From assembly GCF_014635325.1 (NCBI RefSeq), contig NZ_BMCT01000008.1, positions 248,001 to 312,000 on the forward strand: a stretch of DNA of 64,000 bases. Reading direction: 5' to 3'. Both the position numbers and the translations under genes were made by a program. Below the pieces are notes generated by a model. That model searched no databases, had not been told where the DNA came from, and saw only the letters and a program-made list of their open reading frames with translations. Numbering within the stretch: the stretch's first letter is position 1; each line of letters starts with the position of its first letter. The stretch comes from Azorhizobium oxalatiphilum. Lineage in GTDB: Bacteria; Pseudomonadota; Alphaproteobacteria; Rhizobiales; Xanthobacteraceae. Shown here piece after piece: positions 50,642 to 59,313 of this stretch.

Positions 50642-52105
50642 ATGGCCAAGCGCAGCAAGGCAAGTACGGCGAAGGCGAATACGGGCAAGACGAGCGGCAG
50701 CAAGGCAGCCGCCAAGGCGCCAAAGGCGGACAGCGCCATCTCCTCGCCCCGCGGCGTCAAGACCCTCGCGGAGGCCAAGGCCTGGATGGCGGCGCGCGGC
50801 ATCACCGAGATCGAATGCACGGTGCCGGATCTGGCGGGCGTTGCGCGCGGCAAAATCATGCCGGCCTCGAAATTCTTCTCCTCGCCGGTGATGAATCTGC
50901 CGCTGTCGGTCTTCTTCCAGACCATCTCGGGCGAATATCCCGACTATGACGGTCTCGTGGATTCGGTGGTGGCCGACAGCGATCTCGTGCTGGAGCCGGA
51001 TTTCTCCACGCTCTGCACCGTGCCCTGGGCGCAGGATCCCACCGCGCAGGTGGTGCATGACGCCTATCACCGCGACGGCCGCCCGGTGGAGGAAGCCCCC
51101 CGGCAGGTGCTGAAGAACGTGCTCTCGCTCTATGCCAAGCACGGCTGGACCCCGGTGGTGGCGCCCGAGATCGAATTCTATCTGGTGGAGCCCAACACCG
51201 ATCCCGACTATCCGCTGAAGCCGCCCGTGGGCCGCTCCGGCCGGCCGGAGATCGGCCGCCAGTCCTATTCCATCCAGGCGGTGAACGAGTTCGATGCCCT
51301 GTTCGAGGACATCTATGATTACTCGGAAGCGCAGGGGCTGGAGATCGACACGCTGATCCATGAGGACGGCGCGGCGCAGATGGAGATCAACCTGCGTCAC
51401 GGCGACCCGTTGATGCTTGCGGATCAGGTGTTCGCCTTCAAGCGTACCATCCGCGAGGCGGCGCTCGCCCACAAGATCTACGCCACCTTCATGGCCAAGC
51501 CCATCGCCAACGAGCCGGGCAGCGCCATGCACATCCACCAGTCGGTGATCGATACCAAGACGGGCAAGAACATCTTCTCGGATGCGGACGGAGATCCGAC
51601 GCCGGAGTTCTTCTCCTTCATCGCCGGGCAACAGAAATATCTGCCGGCGGTGCTGTGCATCCTGGCGCCTTATGTGAATTCCTACCGGCGTCTCACCCCC
51701 GATTCCATGGCCCCCATCAATGTCCAGTGGGGCTATGACAACCGCACCGCCGGCCTGCGCGTGCCGCCCTCGCTGCCCGACGCCCGGCGGGTGGAGAACC
51801 GCGTGCCCTCGTCCGACGCCAATCCCTATCTGGTCATCGCCGCATCACTGGCCTGCGGCTATCTCGGCATCTCGCAGGGGCTGCGCCCCACCGAGCCGCT
51901 GGAAGGCGATGCCAAGGACAAGCCGTTCGATCTGCCGCGCGGCCTGCTGGAAGCGGTGGCGGAATTCGCCGAGTGCGAGGAACTGGGCGAGGTTCTGGGC
52001 CGGCGCTTCGTCACCACCTATGCGGCGGTGAAGCGGGCGGAGTTCGAGACCTTCATGCGGGTGATCTCGCCATGGGAACGGGAATATCTGCTGCTCAACG
52101 TGTGA
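50642..52105 (+). CDS. Glutamine synthetase family protein, probable gamma-glutamylpolyamine synthetase
   Basis: A 487-residue GS-like ligase. A Lys/Ala/Ser-rich 35-residue tail precedes the domain; the catalytic core shows PEIEFYLVEPN, AAQMEINLRHGDPL, NEPGSAMHIHQSVID (the ammonia/substrate loop region) and NRTAGLRVPPSLPDARRVENRVPSSDANPYL. Together with an FAD oxidase directly downstream it resembles PuuA, which glutamylates putrescine before PuuB oxidation. Starts at ATG 50642 with a G-rich ribosome site; it forms an operon with the next three genes. Exact amine substrate is inferred. Confidence 0.88.
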   Translation: MAKRSKASTAKANTGKTSGSKAAAKAPKADSAISSPRGVKTLAEAKAWMAARGITEIECTVPDLAGVARGKIMPASKFFSSPVMNLPLSVFFQTISGEYPDYDGLVDSVVADSDLVLEPDFSTLCTVPWAQDPTAQVVHDAYHRDGRPVEEAPRQVLKNVLSLYAKHGWTPVVAPEIEFYLVEPNTDPDYPLKPPVGRSGRPEIGRQSYSIQAVNEFDALFEDIYDYSEAQGLEIDTLIHEDGAAQMEINLRHGDPLMLADQVFAFKRTIREAALAHKIYATFMAKPIANEPGSAMHIHQSVIDTKTGKNIFSDADGDPTPEFFSFIAGQQKYLPAVLCILAPYVNSYRRLTPDSMAPINVQWGYDNRTAGLRVPPSLPDARRVENRVPSSDANPYLVIAASLACGYLGISQGLRPTEPLEGDAKDKPFDLPRGLLEAVAEFAECEELGEVLGRRFVTTYAAVKRAEFETFMRVISPWEREYLLLNV

Positions 52106-52112
52106 GCCTGCC

Positions 52113-53408
52113 GTGACCTCTCCCGATCCCCATCCGTCCCACCCCGCCTCCTGGTATGCGGCGACGGCCGGCATCCCGCCGGCCTTTTCGCCGCTGAAAG
52201 CCGATATCCGCGCGGACGTCGCCATCGTCGGCGGCGGCTATACGGGGCTGTCCGCCGCGCTGCATCTGGCGCGGGCGGGGGTGGACGTGGTGCTACTGGA
52301 GGCCGGCCGCGTGGGGGCCGGCGCCTCGGGCCGCAACGGCGGGCAGATCCACACCGGCCAGCGGCGCGACCAGTCCTATCTGGAGGGTGCCGTGGGCCGC
52401 GAGGATGCCCGCAAGATGTGGGAACTGGCGCAGGAGGCCAAAAGCCTGCTGCGTGCCCTCGTCATCGACCACAGCATAGAGTGCGACTGGACCGACGGCC
52501 TCATCCATGCCGCCCACAAGCCGGCGCTGGTGGAAGAGGACCATGCCTATGCCCGCCACCTGCGGGACGCCTATGGCTATCAGGACATCACCCCGCTCTC
52601 CCGCGAGGAGGTGCGGGCGCTGGTGGCCTCGGACGCCTATCACGGCGGCACGCTGGATAAAGGCGGCGGGCATCTCCACCCGCTGAAGCTCGCCTTCGGC
52701 CTTGCCGGCGCGGCGGCGGGCGCGGGAGCGCGGCTTTTCGAGGGCACGCGGGCGCTGTCCTTTGCCGAGGATGCGAGCGGCGTGCGCATCCGCACTTCGG
52801 GCGGCCATACGCTGACCGCCGACCGCCTGCTGGAATGCGGTGACGGCCTCATGGATGGGCTCGACCGGCGGGTGGACGCTCATGTGATGTCCATCGCCAA
52901 TTACATCGCCGCCACCGAGCCATTGGGGGAGCGGGGCGCGGCGCTGATCACCAACAATGCGGCGGTGGCCGACAGCCGCTTCGTGGTGAACTATTTTCGC
53001 CTCTCCCCGGACAAACGCCTGCTGTTCGGCGGCGGCGAGAGCTACCGGCCGGGGCTGCGCTCCAACATCCCGGAGTTCGTGCGGCCCTACATGCTGCGCA
53101 TCTTCCCGCAGCTCGCCGATGTACGCATCGATTTCGGCTGGGGCGGCCTGCTGGGCCTGACCATGAGCCGCAATCCCTTCGTCCGCCGGCTCTCGGAGCG
53201 GGTGCTGGTGGCGGCGGGCTACAGCGGACAGGGCGTGCTGCTGGCGCCGCTGTTCGGCAAGATCCTCGCAGAGGCGGTGGCGGGCGACATGGCGCGCCTG
53301 GACGTGCTCTCGCGCTTCCCCGTCCCCGCCTTTCCCGGCGGGCCGCTGATGCGCTACCCGCTGCTGGTGGCGGGCCTCAGCTATTACGCCTTGCGCGACC
53401 GGCTGTAG
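52113..53408 (+). CDS. FAD-dependent oxidoreductase, PuuB/gamma-glutamylputrescine oxidase-like
   Basis: A 431-residue DAO-family flavoprotein: the N-terminal dinucleotide motif VAIVGGGYTGLSAALHLARAG, the ARTGRN-like GAGASGRNGGQ loop that contacts FAD, GGTLDKGGGHLHPLKLAFGLA, and C-terminal RVLVAAGYSGQGVLLAPLFGK. It starts with GTG 7 nt after the glutamine synthetase stop, so the two are coupled. The pair suggests oxidation of a gamma-glutamyl amine, releasing an aldehyde and hydrogen peroxide. Confidence 0.9.
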   Translation: MTSPDPHPSHPASWYAATAGIPPAFSPLKADIRADVAIVGGGYTGLSAALHLARAGVDVVLLEAGRVGAGASGRNGGQIHTGQRRDQSYLEGAVGREDARKMWELAQEAKSLLRALVIDHSIECDWTDGLIHAAHKPALVEEDHAYARHLRDAYGYQDITPLSREEVRALVASDAYHGGTLDKGGGHLHPLKLAFGLAGAAAGAGARLFEGTRALSFAEDASGVRIRTSGGHTLTADRLLECGDGLMDGLDRRVDAHVMSIANYIAATEPLGERGAALITNNAAVADSRFVVNYFRLSPDKRLLFGGGESYRPGLRSNIPEFVRPYMLRIFPQLADVRIDFGWGGLLGLTMSRNPFVRRLSERVLVAAGYSGQGVLLAPLFGKILAEAVAGDMARLDVLSRFPVPAFPGGPLMRYPLLVAGLSYYALRDRL

Positions 53409-53466
53409 GACGCCCCATAACCATAAGGCCCATGAACCATAAGGCCAATGCGCCACAGGAGGACAC

Positions 53467-53895
53467 ATGCCGCTCGACACCCTGCAACCCGGCCTGACCC
53501 ATACCCAGTCCCTGCGGGTGGATGAGCGGCTCACGGTGCCAGCGGTCTCGCAGGCCTTCACCAGCTTCTCCGACATGCCGCCGGTGTTCGCCACCGCCTT
53601 CCTCGTGGGCTTCGTCGAATGGGCCTGCATCGAGGCGCTCAAACCCCATCTCGCGCCCGGCGAGAAGACCGTCGGCGTGCATGTGGACCTCAGCCACGAT
53701 GCGGCGACGCCGGTGGGCATGACCGTGACCGCGCAGGTGGAACTGATCGCCGTGGAAGGCCGCAAGCTGCGCTTCAAGGTGAGCTGCCGGGATGAGGCCG
53801 ATGCCATCTGCGCGGGCTATCACGAGCGTTATGTGATCGACGCCGACCGCTTCCTCGCGCGGCTGGCGCAGAAGCAGGCCGGCGCGCGGGCATGA
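53467..53895 (+). CDS. FlK-like hotdog thioesterase
   Basis: A 142-residue single-domain thioesterase of the fluoroacetyl-CoA thioesterase (FlK) family: the pattern PPVFATAFLVGFVEWACIEAL carries the catalytic Glu and a nearby Thr, and VDLSHDAATPVGMTVTAQVEL carries the catalytic His region. Such enzymes hydrolyse acyl-CoA thioesters; the fluoroacetate-specific fluoride-recognition residues cannot be checked by eye. It is the third gene of the operon, 58 bp after the oxidase. Confidence 0.82.
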   Translation: MPLDTLQPGLTHTQSLRVDERLTVPAVSQAFTSFSDMPPVFATAFLVGFVEWACIEALKPHLAPGEKTVGVHVDLSHDAATPVGMTVTAQVELIAVEGRKLRFKVSCRDEADAICAGYHERYVIDADRFLARLAQKQAGARA

Positions 53896-54512
53896 GCATC
53901 ACCTCCTCGCGGAACCCGTCCGTGCCGGAGGGCTATTCGCCCGTCACCGCCGGCCAGCTCGCCACCGTAGTGACCTGTCTCGACATGACGGAGAGGCCGG
54001 TGCCGGGGGCCGTCGCGCTTCCGCCCGGCGTGACGCTGGAGCACGAGGCGGCGCCCGCGCCTGCGGCCTATCGGCAGCTTTATCGGCTGGTGGGCGAGGA
54101 CTGGCTCTGGTCCTCGCGGCTGGTCATGGGCGACGACGAACTCATCGCCATCCTCCACGACCCGCGCGTGGAGGTGCATGTGCTCAGGTCCGGCGGCGCG
54201 CCCGCCGGCATTCTCGAACTGGATTTCCGCGAGCCGGACGCGTGCGAGATCGCCTTCTTCGGCATTGCGCCGGCCTTCACCGGCAGCGGCCTCGGCCGCC
54301 ACATGATGCACCGGGCGCTGGAACTGGCCTGGTCCCGTCCCATCGCGCGGCTGTGGCTGCACACCTGCCACCTCGACCACCCCGCCGCGCTGGCCTTCTA
54401 CCAGCGCACCGGCTTCAGGCCCTATGCCCGCATGGTGGAAGTGCTCGATGATCCCCGCCTGAGCGGCATCCTCCCGCTCACCGCGGCGCCCCACATCCCG
54501 CTTCTGCGCTGA
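53892..54512 (+). CDS. GNAT-family N-acetyltransferase
   Basis: A 206-residue acetyltransferase. The acetyl-CoA-binding motif A is FFGIAPAFTGSGLGRHMM, preceded by the beta strand GILELDFREPDACEIAFF and followed by LDHPAALAFYQRTGFRPY. The acceptor is unknown; polyamines or antibiotics are typical of this fold. Its ATG overlaps the thioesterase stop (ATGA), so it is translated with the operon. Confidence 0.88.
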   Translation: MSITSSRNPSVPEGYSPVTAGQLATVVTCLDMTERPVPGAVALPPGVTLEHEAAPAPAAYRQLYRLVGEDWLWSSRLVMGDDELIAILHDPRVEVHVLRSGGAPAGILELDFREPDACEIAFFGIAPAFTGSGLGRHMMHRALELAWSRPIARLWLHTCHLDHPAALAFYQRTGFRPYARMVEVLDDPRLSGILPLTAAPHIPLLR

Positions 54513-54524
54513 CGGGGGAGCCCC

Positions 54525-55037
54525 TCAGTGGAAGCCGGCCGGCCGCAGGTCCGGCAGGGTCTCCGGCGGATGGAAAGCGCGGGCGGCCTTGATGCCGAGG
54601 ACGATGAACAGGACCAGCACCACCAGTTGCGCGATGGCGAAGGGGGCTTCGGACTGGGTCGGCGCCAGCGCGTGTAGCGCCGGGATCTTGCCGAAGGCCT
54701 GCGCCACGCCCACGAACACCAGAAGATAGAGGCTGGCCACCACACCCGCCGCATAGATCCAGCGCCACGCCCCCTCCAGATGGCAGGAGTAACGGGCAGG
54801 CCCGGTGAGCGCGAGCACAAGAAGCGCCACCATTCCGGTGATGTGCGAGGGTAGCAGGCCGTTGAAGGGAAAGAGAAATCCGGTTGCGCTGGTGCCGAAG
54901 GCGGTGGCCAGGAACAGGTCCGACCAGCCTGTCATGGTGCGGGACCGGAGCAGGCCCACCACCACCACCACGCCGGAGGCGATGGCGATCAGGCTGAGCC
55001 AGGTGTGAAAGCCGACCAGAGTTGTGACGTCGAACAT
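54525..55037 (-). CDS. Four-helix inner membrane protein, function unknown
   Basis: A 170-residue protein with four hydrophobic segments (starting MFDVTTLVGFHTWLSLIAIA), small polar loops and a short C-terminal tail ending LRPAGFH. Conserved-looking features are GTSATGFLFPFNG and a cytoplasmic-facing HPPETLPDL end, but I recognise no family. Converges with the GNAT gene. Confidence 0.7.
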   Translation of the reverse strand: MFDVTTLVGFHTWLSLIAIASGVVVVVGLLRSRTMTGWSDLFLATAFGTSATGFLFPFNGLLPSHITGMVALLVLALTGPARYSCHLEGAWRWIYAAGVVASLYLLVFVGVAQAFGKIPALHALAPTQSEAPFAIAQLVVLVLFIVLGIKAARAFHPPETLPDLRPAGFH

Positions 55038-55161
55038 GGATGCACCCCATCTTCAAGCCGCAGCTTATGATGGGACCAAAGTGCAAAAACGCGCAGAACT
55101 ATTTGTGCTGCATGCGCGAAGGGAAGGCGTTCCTCCGCGGCTGTCCTGACGGCGGGGCGGA

Positions 55162-56022
55162 TCAGGGCTTGGGGGCGGCGTTCACGGGCACGGTCTTGCC
55201 CTTGGCCTCGGTCTCGAAGCTGCTGGCCTCCAGCACGGCGGTGCCGATCATGGTGGCGATGGAGACCTTGAACGGGGCCATCATGCGGGTGCCGGCGATG
55301 GGCACCAGCCAGACGAACATCTCCTTGTTCTCCGTCATGTATTTGACGGTGGAGCGGGTCGGGCGGTGGCCGGCCACGGGGAAGTAGCTGGCCCGGCACA
55401 CCACGGCGGGGCCGGCATAGGTCTTGCCGGCCTTCACCTGCTCGGTGCGCAGATAGGAGAGCGTGACATCGTAGCGCTGGCGGCCGTCGAACACCGGAAT
55501 GGTGCGGTCGCAGGCGGCGGCCGAGGCCATGTCCACCGTGCCCGGCACATAGACGAAGGCCCCCGACATGGGATCCACCACATTGGCGAGGTGGGCGTCC
55601 GTCACCTCGATGCGGTCGGGCATGGGCTTGGGCTTGGGTTCGACCTCCACCTCCTTGGCCACGTTGCCGACGATGCCGAGGCGGATGGATTCCGGCTTGC
55701 CGTCCGCTTCCGCCGACATGGCGAACACGGAGGGGTTCACCTTGGAGACGCTGAAGGCGCCCTTGGCGGCGGCGCTGCCCTTGCCGCTGGAGAGGGCACG
55801 CGCGATGCCCGACACCCGGCCCGTACCGGCGATCTGGTAGGTGGTGTCGGTGGCCTCGACCGCGATGTTGGCGCGCCCCACCTCCACGCCGGCGACGCTC
55901 AGCGTGTATCGGGCCGTGAGCTTGCCGTCGGCGCGGGCAGCGGCGAGCGGCAGCGCCGCGAGCACCGCCGTGAGGGCAGCGCGGACCGCGAATGAGGCCG
56001 GGGAAGCTGGGCGCGGGCGCAT
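55162..56022 (-). CDS. DUF3108 exported protein
   Basis: A 286-residue protein with a signal peptide (AALTAVLAALPLAAARA, cleavage near residue 31) and a DUF3108 body: RYTLSVAGVEVGRANI, TYQIAGTGRVSGIARALSSGKG, and the closing strand AGTRMMAPFKVSIATMIGTAVLEAS. DUF3108 proteins are periplasmic and have no established activity; a binding role is plausible. It lies between the membrane protein and infC, on the opposite strand to infC. Confidence 0.85.
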   Translation of the reverse strand: MRPRPASPASFAVRAALTAVLAALPLAAARADGKLTARYTLSVAGVEVGRANIAVEATDTTYQIAGTGRVSGIARALSSGKGSAAAKGAFSVSKVNPSVFAMSAEADGKPESIRLGIVGNVAKEVEVEPKPKPMPDRIEVTDAHLANVVDPMSGAFVYVPGTVDMASAAACDRTIPVFDGRQRYDVTLSYLRTEQVKAGKTYAGPAVVCRASYFPVAGHRPTRSTVKYMTENKEMFVWLVPIAGTRMMAPFKVSIATMIGTAVLEASSFETEAKGKTVPVNAAPKP

Positions 56023-56324
56023 GCGGATGTCCGTGTCCGTTCAAACGAATAGGCGTGATCCATAAGCCGGATCGCGTGATTCGTGCATGTTCGCCCCTCA
56101 TTGTGCCATGAGTGGGGAAGGCGGCCGAACTTTGGCCGGTTGCACCGCACATCAAAAAGCACGTCGCAGATGCGCGCGAAAAGCCCGAAGGTCATTGACT
56201 TAGGCGACGTTTATCACGATCTTCTGCGCTCGCCCTTCGGTGTCGAGACCTGCCCGCGGCTTTCAGCAGCCGCCGAGGCCCGGCTCTTTGGGCAGAAGAT
56301 CAATGGCAAGAGGAGTTTGCCGCC
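56023..56324. other. 302-bp gene-free region upstream of infC
   Basis: Contains the infC leader and its ribosome site (GAGGAG at 56310-56315). A weak promoter-like pair TTGACT (56195) and GATCTT (56218) with a 17-bp spacer is present. A plus-strand frame from 56083 has low information content and I do not call it. Confidence 0.4.
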
Positions 56325-56861
56325 ATTCGCCGCCCTATGAGACCCGTCGCGCCGGAGAAAGATGGCCCGCGCGTCAACGAAGATATCCGCATCCGCGAAG
56401 TCCAGCTCATCGACCAGGATGGGCAGAATCGTGGCGTTCTGGCCACCCGCGACGCTTTGTTGCTGGCGCAGGAGGCCGGGCTCGATCTGGTGGAGATCGC
56501 CCCCAACTCGCAGCCGCCCGTCTGCAAGATCCTCGATTTTGGCCGGTTCAAATACCAGAACCAGAAGAAGGCCAGCGAGGCGCGCAAGAAGCAGAAGGTG
56601 GTCGAGGTCAAGGAAATCAAGCTTCGACCGGGCATCGACACCCACGACTATGACGTGAAGATGCGCGCCATGCTGCGTTTCTTCGAGGAAGGCGACAAGG
56701 TGAAGGTCACTCTGCGCTTCCGTGGTCGTGAGATGGCGCATCAGGACATCGGCTACAAGCTTCTCCAGAAGCTGAAGGAAGAAGTCTCGACCATCGCCAA
56801 GGTGGAAGCCGAGCCCATGCTCGAAGGCCGCCAGATGATCATGATCCTCGCCCCGCGCTGA
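56325..56861 (+). CDS. infC: Translation initiation factor IF-3 with an ATT start codon
   Basis: A 178-residue IF-3 (N domain [17 protein letters not shown], central linker [11 protein letters not shown] domain [20 protein letters not shown], then [15 protein letters not shown]). It prevents premature joining of ribosomal subunits and checks start codons. No ATG gives the full N-terminus: the first in-frame ATG is 56337, but the ATT at 56325 adds the alphaproteobacterial MRRPM-like beginning and has GAGGAG exactly 9 nt upstream. infC of E. coli also starts with AUU, through which IF-3 represses its own translation. Confidence 0.93.
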   Translation: MRRPMRPVAPEKDGPRVNEDIRIREVQLIDQDGQNRGVLATRDALLLAQEAGLDLVEIAPNSQPPVCKILDFGRFKYQNQKKASEARKKQKVVEVKEIKLRPGIDTHDYDVKMRAMLRFFEEGDKVKVTLRFRGREMAHQDIGYKLLQKLKEEVSTIAKVEAEPMLEGRQMIMILAPR

Positions 56862-56915
56862 TGCTCGGGTGTGCCGTGGCGGCCGCAGTGCCGCCGTGAA
56901 CAGGGTCCGCACATG

Positions 56916-56954
56916 AAAACGGCCCGTCTCGGAAGAGGCGGGCCGTTTCCTTTT
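56916..56954 (+). terminator. Terminator after infC
   Basis: AAACGGCCCGTCT (56917-56929) pairs with AGGCGGGCCGTTT (56936-56948) with one mismatch, followed by CCTTTT. It can stop transcription from infC and, in the reverse direction, from the BA14K gene at 56975. Confidence 0.82.
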
Positions 56955-56974
56955 GTCTGGCCTATCCGGTGCGG

Positions 56975-57520
56975 TCAGCAGGGATGGCGCAGGCCGTCAT
57001 AACCGAGATACGTGCCGCTGCGCGGGTCGTAGGACCGATAGCGCTGCGCGCAATAGGCCGCCCGGTTGTTGGCGTTCTGCTGCGCGGCACCGGCCGCGAT
57101 CGCGCCGACGGCGAGCCCGCCGATGATGCCGGCCGCCACCGCACCGCTATTGTCGCGATAGCCGTAATTATAATAGCGCGGGCCGTAATAGCCGGGACCC
57201 CGCCAGCCGGGGCCACCCCAGCCGCGCTGGTAATAGCCGGGTCCGCGCCAGCCCGCGCCGCGCCAGCCGCGGGCAGGGCCGCCGCCACGCCAGTTCGGCG
57301 TAGGTGCCCCCCGGAAGCCGCGCGGGGCCTTGGGAGCCGGCGGCAGATACTGGACCTGCTCCACGGCTGCGGATGCGCCCGTGTTGACGGCGGACAGGGT
57401 GCTGGCACCCGCGCGCAGAGCCTGCGCACTGGCCGCCGTCGGCAGGCCCACCGAGCCCGCCACCGCGAAGGCCGCAACAATGGCGGTGGTACGCCGCCAT
57501 GCGCTTGTTTGTGCAGTCAT
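56975..57520 (-). CDS. BA14K-family exported protein
   Basis: A 181-residue protein: a signal peptide (AIVAAFAVAGSVGLPTAASA), a Gly/Trp/Tyr/Arg-rich low-complexity middle (GWRGAGWRGPGYYQRGW), a membrane-like stretch AGIIGGLAVGAIAAGAA and a C-terminal BA14K motif CAQRYRSYDPRSGTYLGYDG. BA14K of Brucella is an immunoreactive lectin-like protein. It is on the strand opposite to infC and rpmI, with a second BA14K gene beside it. Confidence 0.85.
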   Translation of the reverse strand: MTAQTSAWRRTTAIVAAFAVAGSVGLPTAASAQALRAGASTLSAVNTGASAAVEQVQYLPPAPKAPRGFRGAPTPNWRGGGPARGWRGAGWRGPGYYQRGWGGPGWRGPGYYGPRYYNYGYRDNSGAVAAGIIGGLAVGAIAAGAAQQNANNRAAYCAQRYRSYDPRSGTYLGYDGLRHPC

Positions 57521-57658
57521 TATTGTCTCCTTCCGAAGAAGGAACGCTAGCTGACCGGAAAGGTTGCCGCTGTCACGTAAGCTTGATCTTGACCGCAGGA
57601 CCGGCCGAAGGCAGCCCGCGCGGGGCGCGTGCCGCCTTCATGTCATGTCCGGTCTGCG

Positions 57659-58213
57659 TCAGGTGCAGGGGTGCCTGCGGCCGTCATAGCCGAGGAAGGT
57701 GCCGGAGCGCGGATCGAACGAACGGTACTTCCGGGCGCAATAGGCGTACCAGTTGCCGTTCTGCGGGGTGACGTAGACCGTCTGCGGCGCGGCAGCCATG
57801 GCGCTGCCGATGATCACGCCGGTGGCGAGCGCGGGGCCGGCGCCGTACCCCAGGCCGTAGCCATAGCCGCCGTAATAGGGGCCCCAGCCCGGATAATAGG
57901 CCGGTGCATAGCCGTAGCGCGGACCCCAGCCGCCGCCATAATAGCGCGGGCCCCAGCCGGGTGCGCCCCAGCCCGGTCCCCGCCATCCGGGGCCGCCCCG
58001 CCAGCCGGGGCCTCCGCCCCAGCCGGGTCCACCCCAGCCGCCGCGTCGCCACTGCACCTTTTCCACCACGCCGCCGGATACGGCGGCCACGGCTGGCTGG
58101 GGCAGGGCGCCCATGGCGAAGCCCTGCGCGGATGCCGCACCGGGTGCGAGGGCGAGCCCTCCAGCAACCAGAGCGGCAGCGGACGTAAGAGAGAAAGCGT
58201 GAGCGAGGCGCAT
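57659..58213 (-). CDS. BA14K-family exported protein (second copy)
   Basis: A 184-residue paralogue of the gene at 56975, with a signal peptide ending ASA, a long Gly/Trp/Tyr-rich tract ([20 protein letters not shown]), a helix [18 protein letters not shown] and the same C-terminal motif as [23 protein letters not shown] at 58213 with GGAGGA 6 nt upstream; an in-frame TTG two codons earlier is unlikely. The two BA14K genes interrupt the usual infC-rpmI-rplT order. Confidence 0.85.
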   Translation of the reverse strand: MRLAHAFSLTSAAALVAGGLALAPGAASAQGFAMGALPQPAVAAVSGGVVEKVQWRRGGWGGPGWGGGPGWRGGPGWRGPGWGAPGWGPRYYGGGWGPRYGYAPAYYPGWGPYYGGYGYGLGYGAGPALATGVIIGSAMAAAPQTVYVTPQNGNWYAYCARKYRSFDPRSGTFLGYDGRRHPCT

Positions 58214-58477
58214 GATCAATCCTCCGAACTCTTATGTATAAACGCACTTGGGCGGCGGCGCGGTTCCGCTCCGGTGGCGCTTTCACATCTGCTTGAGGAT
58301 GCGCTGCGGAACTGGTGCGGGGCCATGGCTTGCCTTTTGGAGCCGGCTCCTGTAACGAGTGCGGCCTTCCGAACCGGCCGGCGACAAGGGCTGCCGTGCT
58401 GGTTTTTATTGCTCACTAACAAGAGGCCGAAAGCCCCACGCGGCAACGGGTGGTGGATCGCGGCTACGGAGAGCCAA

Positions 58478-58678
58478 ATGCCCAAGATGAAGACCAAGTC
58501 GGGAGCGAAGAAACGCTTCCGTCTGACGGGTACGGGTAAAGTGATCGCGGCCCAGGCTGGCAAGCGCCATGGGATGATCAAGCGGACCAACAAGACGATC
58601 CGCAACCAGCGCGGCACCACGATCCTGAGCGAGAGCGATGGGCGCGTGATCCGCAAGTCGTTCCTGCCGAACGGCTGA
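58478..58678 (+). CDS. rpmI: 50S ribosomal protein L35
   Basis: A 66-residue basic protein starting [20 protein letters not shown] and ending in the L35 pattern [11 protein letters not shown]; the exact family length. It binds 23S rRNA in the large subunit. Starts at ATG 58478 with GGAGAG upstream; rplT follows after 30 bp. The 264-bp leader upstream holds no gene, and I see no recognised ribosomal-protein leader structure. Confidence 0.96.
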   Translation: MPKMKTKSGAKKRFRLTGTGKVIAAQAGKRHGMIKRTNKTIRNQRGTTILSESDGRVIRKSFLPNG

Positions 58679-58708
58679 CGCCACAACCGCGATCAAAGGA
58701 TTTAACCC

Positions 58709-59068
58709 ATGGCCCGCGTCAAACGTGGCGTAACGTCACACGCCAAGCACAAGAAGGTCTTCAAAGCCGCCAAGGGCTTTTACGGCCGTCGCAAGAATAC
58801 CATCCGCGCTGCGAAGTCGGCCGTCGAACGGTCGATGCAGTACAATTACCGCGATCGCAAGATCAAGAAGCGCACGTTCCGCGCGCTCTGGATCCAGCGT
58901 ATCAACGCGGGTGTGCGCGAACTCGGCATGACCTATGGCCGATTTATCGATGGTCTCGGCAAGGCCGGGATCGAGGTGGATCGCAAGGTGCTCTCGGACA
59001 TCGCCGTCCACGAGCCCGAGACCCTGAAGGCCCTGGTGGAGAAGGCGCAGGCTGCCCTCGCAGCCTGA
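58709..59068 (+). CDS. rplT: 50S ribosomal protein L20
   Basis: A 119-residue basic protein with the L20 hallmarks [40 protein letters not shown] and a helical C-terminus. A primary 23S rRNA-binding assembly protein. AAGGA ribosome site; cotranscribed with rpmI. A terminator-like hairpin lies downstream before pheS. Confidence 0.97.
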   Translation: MARVKRGVTSHAKHKKVFKAAKGFYGRRKNTIRAAKSAVERSMQYNYRDRKIKKRTFRALWIQRINAGVRELGMTYGRFIDGLGKAGIEVDRKVLSDIAVHEPETLKALVEKAQAALAA

Positions 59069-59116
59069 GCCCGGATCGGCCGCCTTCGCGGCCTGATCGC
59101 TCTACCGAGCCGGATC

Positions 59117-59141
59117 GGACCAGATGGTTGCCATCTGGTCC
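59117..59141 (+). repeat. Perfect hairpin in the rplT-pheS gap
   Basis: GGACCAGATGG-TTG-CCATCTGGTCC, an 11-bp perfect stem with a 3-nt loop, upstream of the terminator at 59195. It has no T tract. Confidence 0.55.
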
Positions 59142-59194
59142 GTGAATCCGCCTCGCACGCGTTTCCAGCGCATCCCGCGCCTGACCGAGACCTG

Positions 59195-59226
59195 AAAGCC
59201 CCGCACGCTTGTCGTTCGGGGCTTTT
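59195..59226 (+). terminator. Terminator between rplT and pheS
   Basis: AAAGCCCCG (59195-59203) pairs perfectly with CGGGGCTTT (59217-59225) and is followed by T. It could end the rpmI-rplT transcript or act as an attenuator before pheS. Confidence 0.68.
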
Positions 59227-59313
59227 GGCGTTTCCGCTGCCCGGCTATAACCCGCGCGGCTGACGCTGCTTGATTGCTCCGCCGCCCTCCGAAGGTTCGC
59301 CAGAAGGTCTGAC

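Noticed and set aside
56083..56340. 85-codon plus-strand frame overlapping the infC start
   Set aside because: Overlaps the well-supported ATT-started infC in another frame; no recognisable protein.
59069..59313. PheM-type leader peptide for pheST attenuation
   Set aside because: I see no short frame with clustered Phe codons, only two hairpins.
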